From NCBI GenBank assembly GCA_029939085.1, contig JAOZTQ010000048.1:1-5633 (forward strand): a DNA stretch of 5,633 nucleotides. Reading direction: 5' to 3'. How positions within the stretch are numbered: the stretch's first letter is position 1; every line of letters starts with the position of its first letter. The stretch is from Candidatus Nanopelagicales bacterium. Its GTDB lineage: Bacteria > Actinomycetota > Actinomycetes > S36-B12 > GCA-2699445. The notes below the pieces were generated by a model, which was given only the letters and a program-made list of their open reading frames with translations, was not told the origin of the DNA and ran no database searches. This document shows, in pieces, positions 1 to 5,633 of this stretch. Position numbers and translations under genes: made by a program.

Positions 1-336
1 GCAACCGAGTCAGATGCCGAGACGGTTGCTCGGTCAGTGGCTCGCAGCAATCTCTTCAAATGCGCGATGTTTGGTGAGGACCCGAACTGGGGTCGCATCC
101 TGTCCGCGGTTGGAACCACCGATTGTACTTTCACCCCTGATGAAGTGAACGTTGCCATCAACGGCGTATGGATATGCCGAAGTGGCGGGGTCGGGGAAGA
201 CCGGTCGCACGTAGACCTTTCGGGTCGAGATGTTGATGTAGTTATCGACCTAGGTGCCGGCAGCAGTAGTGCCCAGATATGGACGAATGACCTGACTCAT
301 GACTACGTCCACGAGAACTCGGCTTACTCGACATAG
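1..336 (+). CDS. argJ: Bifunctional ornithine acetyltransferase / N-acetylglutamate synthase, C-terminal part (5' end outside window)
   Basis: ArgJ transfers the acetyl group of N-acetylornithine to glutamate, releasing ornithine and recycling N-acetylglutamate; it is cytoplasmic. The frame is open from base 1 and gives 111 residues before TAG, about the last quarter of a protein that is normally near 390-405 residues. Visible family marks are FGEDPNWGRI (about residues 24-33 of the fragment), an INGV strand, and the conserved end WTNDLTHDYVHENSAYST. The final ENSAY(S/T) block is typical of actinobacterial ArgJ. The Ala-Thr-Met self-cleavage site and the catalytic threonine lie upstream and cannot be checked. 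The ATG at position 37 is internal, not a start, because homologous sequence (A..VARS.L.K) continues upstream of it. argB follows after 9 bases, so the two are co-transcribed. Whether the enzyme is bifunctional or only an ornithine acetyltransferase cannot be told from this part. Confidence 0.96.
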   Translation, partial: ATESDAETVARSVARSNLFKCAMFGEDPNWGRILSAVGTTDCTFTPDEVNVAINGVWICRSGGVGEDRSHVDLSGRDVDVVIDLGAGSSSAQIWTNDLTHDYVHENSAYST

Positions 337-345
337 GGAGCAGGT

Positions 346-1254
346 ATGAAGACATTTAGTAGCTCCGAGCGAGCCATTGCCGAACAGCAGGCCGGTGTAT
401 TGGCGAAAGCTCTTCCGTGGCTATTGAAGTTTCACGGCGCCACTGTGGTGTTGAAGTACGGCGGAAACGCCATGACCGATCAGGATCTACAGCGTGCATT
501 TGCTCAAGACGTAGTTTTCTTGCGCCTTGCCGGACTCAACCCAGTCGTCGTTCACGGGGGTGGTCCCCAGATCAGCGATATGCTTCAGCGGCTCGAAGTG
601 CCGAGTGAGTTCAAAGGCGGGTATCGAGTAACCAGTTCGCAGGCCATGGATGTTGTGCGCATGGTCCTCACCGGACAAGTCCAGCGAGAAATCGTCAGCC
701 TCATTAACGAACATGGGCCTTTTGCGGTTGGCGTATCCGGAGAGGATGCCCACCTGTTTACCGCGAAGCGCCGTACCGCTGACCATGAGGGCGAACGGAT
801 TGATATTGGTTATGTCGGCGATGTGGCCGACGTGCGGCCAGACTTCGTGAAAACTCTGATCGATGACGGTCTCATCCCGGTCGTTTCAAGTGTCGGCATG
901 GATGACTCTGGCGATCCGTACAACATCAACGCAGATAGTGCTGCGGCTGCTCTAGCTGCTTCACTTGAGGCCGATAAGTTTGTGCTCTTGACTGATGTCG
1001 AGGGGCTCTACGCAAACTGGCCAAGTACGGATGATGTGATTCGGACGCTTGAGCTCTCTGAATTGCAGCCAATGCTTGAGAATGCCGAGTCGGGGATGGT
1101 GCCAAAGTTGCAGGCCTGCGCCGATGCCGTGGGCGCTGGTGTACCGCGCGCTCACATCATCGATGGTCGGATACAGCATTCACTGCTCGTTGAAGTTTTC
1201 ACTGATGAAGGAGTGGGAACCATGGTTGTTCCTGATGGTGAGGGAGACCGATGA
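346..1254 (+). CDS. argB: Acetylglutamate kinase
   Basis: ArgB phosphorylates N-acetyl-L-glutamate with ATP, the second step of arginine synthesis and usually the one inhibited by arginine. The 302-residue product is full length for the amino-acid-kinase family. Visible marks are VVLKYGGNAM (34-43, catalytic Lys37), VVHGGGPQI (68-76, glycine-rich substrate loop), GYRVT (92-96, substrate-binding Arg94), YNINAD (192-197), LLTDVEGLY (214-222) and GMVPKL (250-255, Lys254). About 30 residues precede the first strand and would form the N-terminal helix found in arginine-inhibited hexameric kinases. The C-terminal stretch HIIDGR..HSLLVEVFTDEGVGTM (270-293) matches the arginine-site region of those enzymes, so feedback inhibition is inferred. 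The ATG start has AGGGAG at 335-340, 5 bases upstream, and lies 9 bases after the argJ stop. The stop overlaps the argD start as ATGA. Confidence 0.98.
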   Translation: MKTFSSSERAIAEQQAGVLAKALPWLLKFHGATVVLKYGGNAMTDQDLQRAFAQDVVFLRLAGLNPVVVHGGGPQISDMLQRLEVPSEFKGGYRVTSSQAMDVVRMVLTGQVQREIVSLINEHGPFAVGVSGEDAHLFTAKRRTADHEGERIDIGYVGDVADVRPDFVKTLIDDGLIPVVSSVGMDDSGDPYNINADSAAAALAASLEADKFVLLTDVEGLYANWPSTDDVIRTLELSELQPMLENAESGMVPKLQACADAVGAGVPRAHIIDGRIQHSLLVEVFTDEGVGTMVVPDGEGDR

Positions 1255-2462
1255 CACTCAATGCTCGGCAGCAATCTCGTTGGGACTCAGCCATGATGGC
1301 CAACTACGGGACGCCACCGCTGGCACTATCCCACGGCAAGGGCTGCTATGTAGTCGATGCGGATGGCCGTGAGTACCTCGACCTTGTCTCAGGTATAGCG
1401 GTATCAGCGCTCGGTCATGGTCACCCGGCCATTGCAGAAGCAGTTGCGCAACAAGCAACGCAACTCGTTCACACGAGCAATCTCTATATTCATGAACCTG
1501 GCTTGCAGTTGGCGGAGCGGCTGATAGCACTGCTGGATATCCCGGCCAAAGTCTTCTTTAGTCAGGATGGTGCAACTGCTAATGAGGCCGCCTACAAGAT
1601 TGCCCGTCGTCATGGTTGGACTTCAGATCCCAGCGGTGGACGCCTCCGCATAGTTGCGGCCGAAGGGTCATTTCACGGACGGACCATGGGGGCGTTGTCA
1701 GTCACTGGTAATGCCGCGAAACGCGCACCGTTCGAGCCGTTACCCGAACCCGTCACCTTCGTGCCGTTTGGTGACACGGCGGCTATGGCGGCGGAACTAG
1801 ACGACAGTGTGGCCGCAGTATTCCTAGAGCCGATTTTGGGAGAGGGCGGTGTAGTTCCACCTCCGGATGACTACCTTTCGAGCGTGCGACAGCAATGTGA
1901 TGAAGTTGGTGCGCTGCTGATCGTGGACGAAGTTCAGTCCGGTATTGGTCGGACCGGACACTGGTTTGCGAGTACTGGTCAAGGGGTACGCCCAGATGTG
2001 ATTACCCTCGCAAAGGGGCTAGCGGGCGGATTGCCGTTGGGCGCATGTATCGCAGCCGGGTCGACGGCTGACTTACTCGGCCCCGGTGATCATGGCACCA
2101 CATTCGGTGGCAATCCGATCAGTTGCGCGGCAGCCTTGGCGGTATTGGACACGATTGAAAACGAGAATTTGCTGAGTTCTGTCACCGCCGTTGGCGAAAT
2201 GCTGGCGGCAGAGATCTCAGATATCTCCGATCCATGGTTGCTAGGTCAGCGCGGTGTTGGATTGTGGCGAGCAATTGAGCTGAATCAGCCAGAGGCCAGC
2301 ACAGTCGAGCGAGTCGCTCGGGAACACGGATTTCTAGTAAATGCACTGCGTCCTGATCTGATCCGACTTGCTCCACCGCTCGTTCTTTCCGCGGCTGAGG
2401 CGCGAACCTTCACGCGCGCATTACCTGAGATATTGCAACAAGCGAGAAGAGAGTCTTCATGA
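1251..2462 (+). CDS. argD: Acetylornithine aminotransferase (PLP-dependent class III)
   Basis: ArgD transfers an amino group from glutamate to N-acetylglutamate 5-semialdehyde, giving N-acetylornithine; it is cytoplasmic. The product is 403 residues, the normal length. Visible marks are GIAVSALGHGHP (48-59), SFHGRTMG (140-147, with Phe141 expected to stack on the cofactor), VDEVQSGIGRTG (225-236, Asp226 to the pyridine nitrogen), LAKGLAGGLPLGA (253-265, Lys255 as the Schiff-base lysine), GTTFGGNP (282-289) and LRPDLIRLAPPL (366-377, Arg372 as likely carboxylate ligand). One oddity is the phosphate-binding loop, FFSQDGATANEAA (102-114), where the family normally has NSG(A/T)EANEAA. The start ATG overlaps the argB stop by 4 bases and has AGGGAG at 1241-1246, so translation is probably coupled. 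Other class III aminotransferases (ornithine, GABA, succinylornithine) share the fold, but the operon position makes ArgD the clear call. Confidence 0.96.
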   Translation: MTLNARQQSRWDSAMMANYGTPPLALSHGKGCYVVDADGREYLDLVSGIAVSALGHGHPAIAEAVAQQATQLVHTSNLYIHEPGLQLAERLIALLDIPAKVFFSQDGATANEAAYKIARRHGWTSDPSGGRLRIVAAEGSFHGRTMGALSVTGNAAKRAPFEPLPEPVTFVPFGDTAAMAAELDDSVAAVFLEPILGEGGVVPPPDDYLSSVRQQCDEVGALLIVDEVQSGIGRTGHWFASTGQGVRPDVITLAKGLAGGLPLGACIAAGSTADLLGPGDHGTTFGGNPISCAAALAVLDTIENENLLSSVTAVGEMLAAEISDISDPWLLGQRGVGLWRAIELNQPEASTVERVAREHGFLVNALRPDLIRLAPPLVLSAAEARTFTRALPEILQQARRESS

Positions 2463-2968
2463 GTTTGCCTCGCACTATGTCTGCTCGCAGGTTACGCATC
2501 GTGGAACTCCTTCAGCAGCATCCGGTTCGATCTCAGTCAGATCTCATGGAGCTTTTGCACGAGGAGGGCATCGAAGTCACTCAAGCAACGATCAGTCGGG
2601 ACCTTGATGAGTTGCGTGCCGACAAAGTCCCTGGCCCTGAAGGAGGACTGGTGTACGCGGTCCCCAATGAAGGCGGTGACTCGGGTCTGCAACCGCCTGA
2701 CTTACAAGCGACCGGAGGAAATCGCTTGGCCCGGGTGGGCGAGGAGATCCTGATTAGTGCCGACGCATCTGGCAACATCGTGGTCTTGCGCACCCCACCG
2801 GGAGCGGCCCAGTACCTCGCTAGCGTCATCGATCACACGATACTTCCTGAGGTGATCGGAACCGTTGCGGGTGACGACACGGTTTTACTTGTCACGCGTG
2901 ACGTTGATGGTGGCAAGGAAGTTGCGGAAAGAATATTGAAGTCGATAAATAAACGAGTACGGCCTTGA
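2459..2968 (+). CDS. argR: Arginine repressor
   Basis: ArgR is a hexameric DNA-binding protein that uses arginine as corepressor to shut down arginine genes. The product is 169 residues, usual for actinobacteria. An N-terminal winged helix (about 8-75) carries RSQSDLMELL (24-33) and the recognition-helix signature VTQATISRDLDEL (40-52). A glycine-rich linker (about 71-90) follows. The C-terminal oligomerisation and arginine-binding domain (about 95-169) has GAAQYLASVID (115-125) and GTVAGDDTVLLVTRD (134-148); Asp139-Asp140 are the conserved arginine-contacting aspartates. The start ATG overlaps the argD stop as ATGA, with a purine-rich Shine-Dalgarno run at 2444-2453, 5 bases upstream. A later Met7 is possible but lacks this fit. 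Its place inside the operon implies autoregulation, though I see no operator in the window; the operon promoter should be upstream of argC or argJ. Confidence 0.96.
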   Translation: MSLPRTMSARRLRIVELLQQHPVRSQSDLMELLHEEGIEVTQATISRDLDELRADKVPGPEGGLVYAVPNEGGDSGLQPPDLQATGGNRLARVGEEILISADASGNIVVLRTPPGAAQYLASVIDHTILPEVIGTVAGDDTVLLVTRDVDGGKEVAERILKSINKRVRP

Positions 2969-2969
2969 G

Positions 2970-3017
2970 ATGAACGACGTTGAGTCGCAATCAATTCCGG
3001 TGAAGGAGGACAGATGA
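2970..3017 (+). other. Possible 15-codon small ORF bridging argR and argG
   Basis: An ATG one base after the argR stop opens a frame encoding MNDVESQSIPVKEDR. It ends at a TGA that overlaps the argG ATG as ATGA. It is in a different frame from both neighbours and contains the argG Shine-Dalgarno sequence in its codons 12-14. It has no convincing ribosome-binding site of its own, although a ribosome finishing argR could restart at it. The peptide has no recognisable domain or signal. It may serve only to couple argR and argG translation, or be chance: a 45-base gap will hold such an ORF now and then. Confidence 0.2.
3003..3009 (+). promoter_or_regulatory. Strong Shine-Dalgarno sequence of argG
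   Basis: AAGGAGG lies 4 bases before the argG ATG and is the best match to the anti-Shine-Dalgarno consensus in the window. It fixes the start at 3014. Its strength fits the fact that argG, alone among the internal genes, is separated from its upstream neighbour by 45 bases and may need independent initiation. Confidence 0.8.
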
Positions 3018-4222
3018 CCGAGCGTGTTGTGTTGGCTTATTCGGGTGGGCTAGACACCAGCGTGGCCATCGGCTGGATCGCAGAGCAAACGGGTGCGGAG
3101 GTCATTGCCGTAGCTGTGGATGTAGGTCAAGACGGAGAAGATCTTGATGTGATCCGACAGCGGGCCTTGGGCTGCGGCGCGGTGGCTGCTGAGGTGGCCG
3201 ATGCTCGAGATGAGTATGCCGATCAGTATTGTCTGCCAGCTCTGCTAGCCAACGGCATGTACATGGGAACCTACCCATTAGTTTCGGCCCTATCCCGTCC
3301 GCTGATCGTTAAGCATTTAGTTGCGGCTGCACGGAAACATGACGCGAGCATTGTGGCCCACGGATGCACCGGCAAGGGAAATGATCAGGTGCGCTTCGAG
3401 GTTGGCATCACTAACCTCGCTCCAGATATGACCTGCATTGCACCCGTCCGTGACTACGCAATGACGCGGGACCTAGCTATCGAGTACGCGGAGCGACATG
3501 ATCTTCCGATCGATGTGACGAAAAAATCGCCTTATTCAATTGATCAGAATGTGTGGGGCCGAGCTATTGAGACAGGTTTTCTGGAGGACATCTGGAATAG
3601 CCCGATCGAAGACATCTATGAGTACACCCAGGATCCGGCGATACCCCGGGAACCCGATGAGTTAACGATCACCTTTGCGCAGGGAGCACCCGTTGCTATC
3701 GATGGGAAACCCGTGACTATGTTGCAGGCCATTGAGCAGCTAAATCAACGAGCTGGCGCTCAGGGCATAGGGCGTCTAGATATCGTTGAGGATCGGCTAG
3801 TGGGCATCAAGAGCCGTGAAGTTTATGAGGCGCCCGGTGCGATCACATTGCTCACCGCTCGAGCCGAACTGCAAAACGTCACTATGGAAAAGGATCTTGC
3901 TCGGTTTTATATGGGTGTTTCGCAACGCTGGAGCGAGTTAGTGTACGACGGGCTCTGGTTCTCACCGCTCAAACGAGCGCTAGACGGCTTTATCGCCGAA
4001 GCAAATCGATCGGTGACGGGTGATGTCAGACTCTCGCTACACGCCGGTCGAGCGGTACCGGTGGGACGCCGCAGCAGTGAATCCCTGTACGACTTCAACC
4101 TAGCGACCTACGACACTGGCGATACATTCGATCAATCCAGTTCCAAGGGGTTTATCGATCTCTTTGGACTGCCCAGCACACTGGCCGCCGCTCGGGATCA
4201 ACGGAAGGATCATGATGACTGA
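3014..4222 (+). CDS. argG: Argininosuccinate synthase
   Basis: ArgG joins citrulline and aspartate with ATP hydrolysed to AMP and pyrophosphate, giving argininosuccinate. The product is 402 residues, the usual length of the common short (type 1) form. Visible marks are the ATP pyrophosphatase P-loop VLAYSGGLDTSVA (6-18), the citrulline and aspartate region around YPLVSALSRPLIVKHL (87-102), HGCTGKGNDQVRFE (116-129, the second nucleotide and substrate loop), KKSPYSIDQNVWGR (170-183) and the C-terminal SESLYDFNLATYDTGDTFDQ segment that forms the oligomerisation arm. The start has a strong AAGGAGG at 3003-3009. The 3' end overlaps argH by 8 bases (11 if argH starts one codon earlier), so the two final-step enzymes are translationally linked. 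No key residue looks altered. The start and core closely resemble the ArgG of high-GC actinobacteria as I remember it. Confidence 0.98.
   Translation: MTERVVLAYSGGLDTSVAIGWIAEQTGAEVIAVAVDVGQDGEDLDVIRQRALGCGAVAAEVADARDEYADQYCLPALLANGMYMGTYPLVSALSRPLIVKHLVAAARKHDASIVAHGCTGKGNDQVRFEVGITNLAPDMTCIAPVRDYAMTRDLAIEYAERHDLPIDVTKKSPYSIDQNVWGRAIETGFLEDIWNSPIEDIYEYTQDPAIPREPDELTITFAQGAPVAIDGKPVTMLQAIEQLNQRAGAQGIGRLDIVEDRLVGIKSREVYEAPGAITLLTARAELQNVTMEKDLARFYMGVSQRWSELVYDGLWFSPLKRALDGFIAEANRSVTGDVRLSLHAGRAVPVGRRSSESLYDFNLATYDTGDTFDQSSSKGFIDLFGLPSTLAAARDQRKDHDD
4203..4209 (+). promoter_or_regulatory. Shine-Dalgarno sequence deciding the argH start
   Basis: GGAAGGA lies inside the last codons of argG. Two adjacent ATG codons follow, at 4212 and 4215. 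Spacing is 2 bases to the first and 5 to the second; the other genes here use 4-5 bases, so the second ATG is preferred. Confidence 0.6.
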
Positions 4223-5630
4223 CCGCTCGGGAGATACGGCTCGATTGTGGGGCGGGCGATTTGCTGGCGGTCCCCATGATGCGATGGTCGAGTTGAGTCG
4301 CTCAACTCATTTTGACTGGGTTTTGGCTCCCTACGACCTTCGGCAGAGTCAGGCGCATGCCCGGGTGCTGCATAGAGCCGATTTGCTCACCGACGAAGAG
4401 TTGGCAGACATGCTGGCGGGTCTGGCTAGTCTGGCTGATGATGTTGCCGACGGTAGTTTCCTGCCGATCCCGGACGACGAGGATGTTCACACCGCACTCG
4501 AGCGCGGGCTCGTAGAACGACTAGGGCCGCAGCTGGGTGGTAAGTTACGTGCTGGTCGCAGCCGGAACGATCAGGTAGCTACGGATTTTCGTCTCTACCT
4601 ACGCGATAAGTCAGCCGAAATTTTCGTACTTGTATTGGATCTGGTCGACGCAGTTATCGAGCAAGCGGCAGCGCATGTGGATGTTCCGGCGCCCGGGTTC
4701 ACTCATCTGCAACGTGCCCAGCCGGTGTCATTCGGACATGAACTCGCCAAACATGCCCACGCGCTACTCCGCGATGTTGAGCGATTACAGGACTGGGACA
4801 ACCGAGCCGCGCGATCACCCATGGGTGCTGGCGCTTTGGCTGGTTCTTCGCTCGGTTTAGATCCGGAGGCGGTGGCCGCGGAACTAGGTTTCGATTCGGT
4901 CCTGGGTAATTCAGTTGATGCGGTTAGTGACCGAGACTTCGCAGCGGAGTTCTTGTTTGTGGCTGCGATGCTGGCGGTGCATCTGTCTCGGATCGGTGAG
5001 GAAGTGGCGCTCTGGTCTTCGGTCGAGTTTTCTTGGGCTCGATTAGATGACGGATTTTCGACTGGCTCTAGCATCATGCCGCAGAAGAAGAACCCTGATG
5101 CTGCCGAGTTGGCGCGTGGGAAAGCAGGACGGCTGATCGGTAATCTCACCGGGCTGTTGGCGACCTTGAAAGGTTTGCCGTTCGCCTACCACCGTGATCT
5201 CCAGGAAGATAAGGAACCTGTATTTGATTCGGTAGAGCAACTCCGGCTGGTTATCCCTGCGGTGACGGGGATGATCGCAACGCTGCAGTTCGATACCGAG
5301 CGTATGACTGCGTCGGCTGATGGTGGTTATGCCTTGGCTACTGATATCGCTGAGTGGTTAGTGCGACATGGAATGCCCTTCCGCGAAGCTCATGAGGCCG
5401 CTGGTGGTTGTGTTCAGATCGCCGAGAGCCGAGGGGTCGAGTTAGTGGCGCTCACCGATGAGGAACTTGCGTCGGTATCACCGATGCTGACGCCGCAGGT
5501 GAGAGACGTTTTGGTGGTCTCTGGTTCATTGGCATCACGCGACACCATTGGTGGTACTGCGCCAAAGCGTGTTGCGGAGCAGATTGCAGAGTTGCGCAGT
5601 GAAGTCGCGCGACTACGCGCCGGTGACTAG
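4215..5630 (+). CDS. argH: Argininosuccinate lyase
   Basis: ArgH splits argininosuccinate into arginine and fumarate, the last step of the pathway. The 471-residue product is full length for the fumarase/aspartase superfamily. Visible marks are LWGGRFAGG (11-19), DEDVHTALE (88-96), GGKLRAGRSRNDQVATD (108-124), GFTHLQRAQPVSFGH (161-175, with Thr163-His164 in the catalytic region) and the family signature GSSIMPQKKNPD (284-295), whose flexible loop carries the catalytic serine. The start is chosen at 4215 because GGAAGGA at 4203-4209 is then 5 bases away; ATG 4212 (one extra Met) is the alternative. The frame is open back to 4164, but the added residues lie within argG and do not look like family sequence. 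The stop is 3 bases from the window end, so a terminator or further operon genes cannot be judged. Confidence 0.97.
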   Translation: MTDRSGDTARLWGGRFAGGPHDAMVELSRSTHFDWVLAPYDLRQSQAHARVLHRADLLTDEELADMLAGLASLADDVADGSFLPIPDDEDVHTALERGLVERLGPQLGGKLRAGRSRNDQVATDFRLYLRDKSAEIFVLVLDLVDAVIEQAAAHVDVPAPGFTHLQRAQPVSFGHELAKHAHALLRDVERLQDWDNRAARSPMGAGALAGSSLGLDPEAVAAELGFDSVLGNSVDAVSDRDFAAEFLFVAAMLAVHLSRIGEEVALWSSVEFSWARLDDGFSTGSSIMPQKKNPDAAELARGKAGRLIGNLTGLLATLKGLPFAYHRDLQEDKEPVFDSVEQLRLVIPAVTGMIATLQFDTERMTASADGGYALATDIAEWLVRHGMPFREAHEAAGGCVQIAESRGVELVALTDEELASVSPMLTPQVRDVLVVSGSLASRDTIGGTAPKRVAEQIAELRSEVARLRAGD

Positions 5631-5633
5631 CCG

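Noticed and set aside
1049..1372. 107-codon + strand ORF across the argB/argD junction
   Set aside because: It overlaps the conserved C-terminus of ArgB and the N-terminus of ArgD in another frame. Both of those fit their families end to end, so this is a shadow and not evidence of a frameshift.
2975..2987. Short inverted repeat CGAC-GTTGA-GTCG in the argR-argG gap
   Set aside because: A 4-base stem is too short to be a terminator and has no T-run. Such repeats arise often by chance.
2966..3013. argR-argG fusion by stop-codon readthrough (both genes are in the same frame)
   Set aside because: A second in-frame TGA follows at 2981-2983, and argG has its own strong Shine-Dalgarno site, so the shared frame is coincidence.
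4164..4214. Upstream extension of argH to an ATG at 4164
   Set aside because: The extra residues lie inside the argG coding end, have no family similarity, and lack a ribosome-binding site as good as the one at 4203-4209.
4703..5149. Antisense 148-codon ORF on the - strand inside argH
   Set aside because: It lies fully within argH, whose conserved motifs cover the region. Its product is rich in Ser, Ala and Arg and has no domain, so it looks like a mirror of the codon bias of argH.

Overview
The window is a compact arginine-biosynthesis operon. All genes are on the + strand in the order argJ (3' end only) - argB - argD - argR - argG - argH. The protein sequences look actinobacterial: the ArgJ tail, ArgG start and PP-loop region, and ArgR all have the form I know from Streptomyces, Mycobacterium and relatives. 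GC is only in the mid-50s per cent (eyeballed from a few lines, not computed), and TTA leucine codons are used freely. This points to a moderate-GC actinobacterium rather than Streptomyces. I cannot name the genus.

Layout: 1-336 is the last 111 codons of argJ (ornithine acetyltransferase). 346-1254 is argB (N-acetylglutamate kinase). 1251-2462 is argD (acetylornithine aminotransferase). 2459-2968 is argR (arginine repressor). 3014-4222 is argG (argininosuccinate synthase). About 4215-5630 is argH (argininosuccinate lyase), which stops 3 bases before the window ends. There is almost no non-coding DNA: a 9-base gap for argJ/argB, 4-base ATGA overlaps for argB/argD and argD/argR, 45 bases for argR/argG, and an 8-base (or 11-base) overlap for argG/argH. 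No stretch over 300 bases lacks a gene, and I see no RNA gene, mobile element, CRISPR array, promoter or terminator.

The enzymes run in pathway order. ArgB phosphorylates N-acetylglutamate, and ArgD makes N-acetylornithine two steps later (ArgC, between them, is not in the window). ArgJ moves the acetyl group back to glutamate and releases ornithine. ArgG and ArgH turn citrulline into arginine and fumarate. ArgR is the expected arginine-responsive repressor of the same operon. The ornithine carbamoyltransferase gene argF, often found between argD and argR in actinobacteria, is absent because argD and argR overlap.

This is an ordinary core-metabolism region and I found no convincing new system. 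The points most worth a second look are a 15-codon ORF that exactly bridges argR and argG, an altered cofactor-loop motif in ArgD, and the missing argF.
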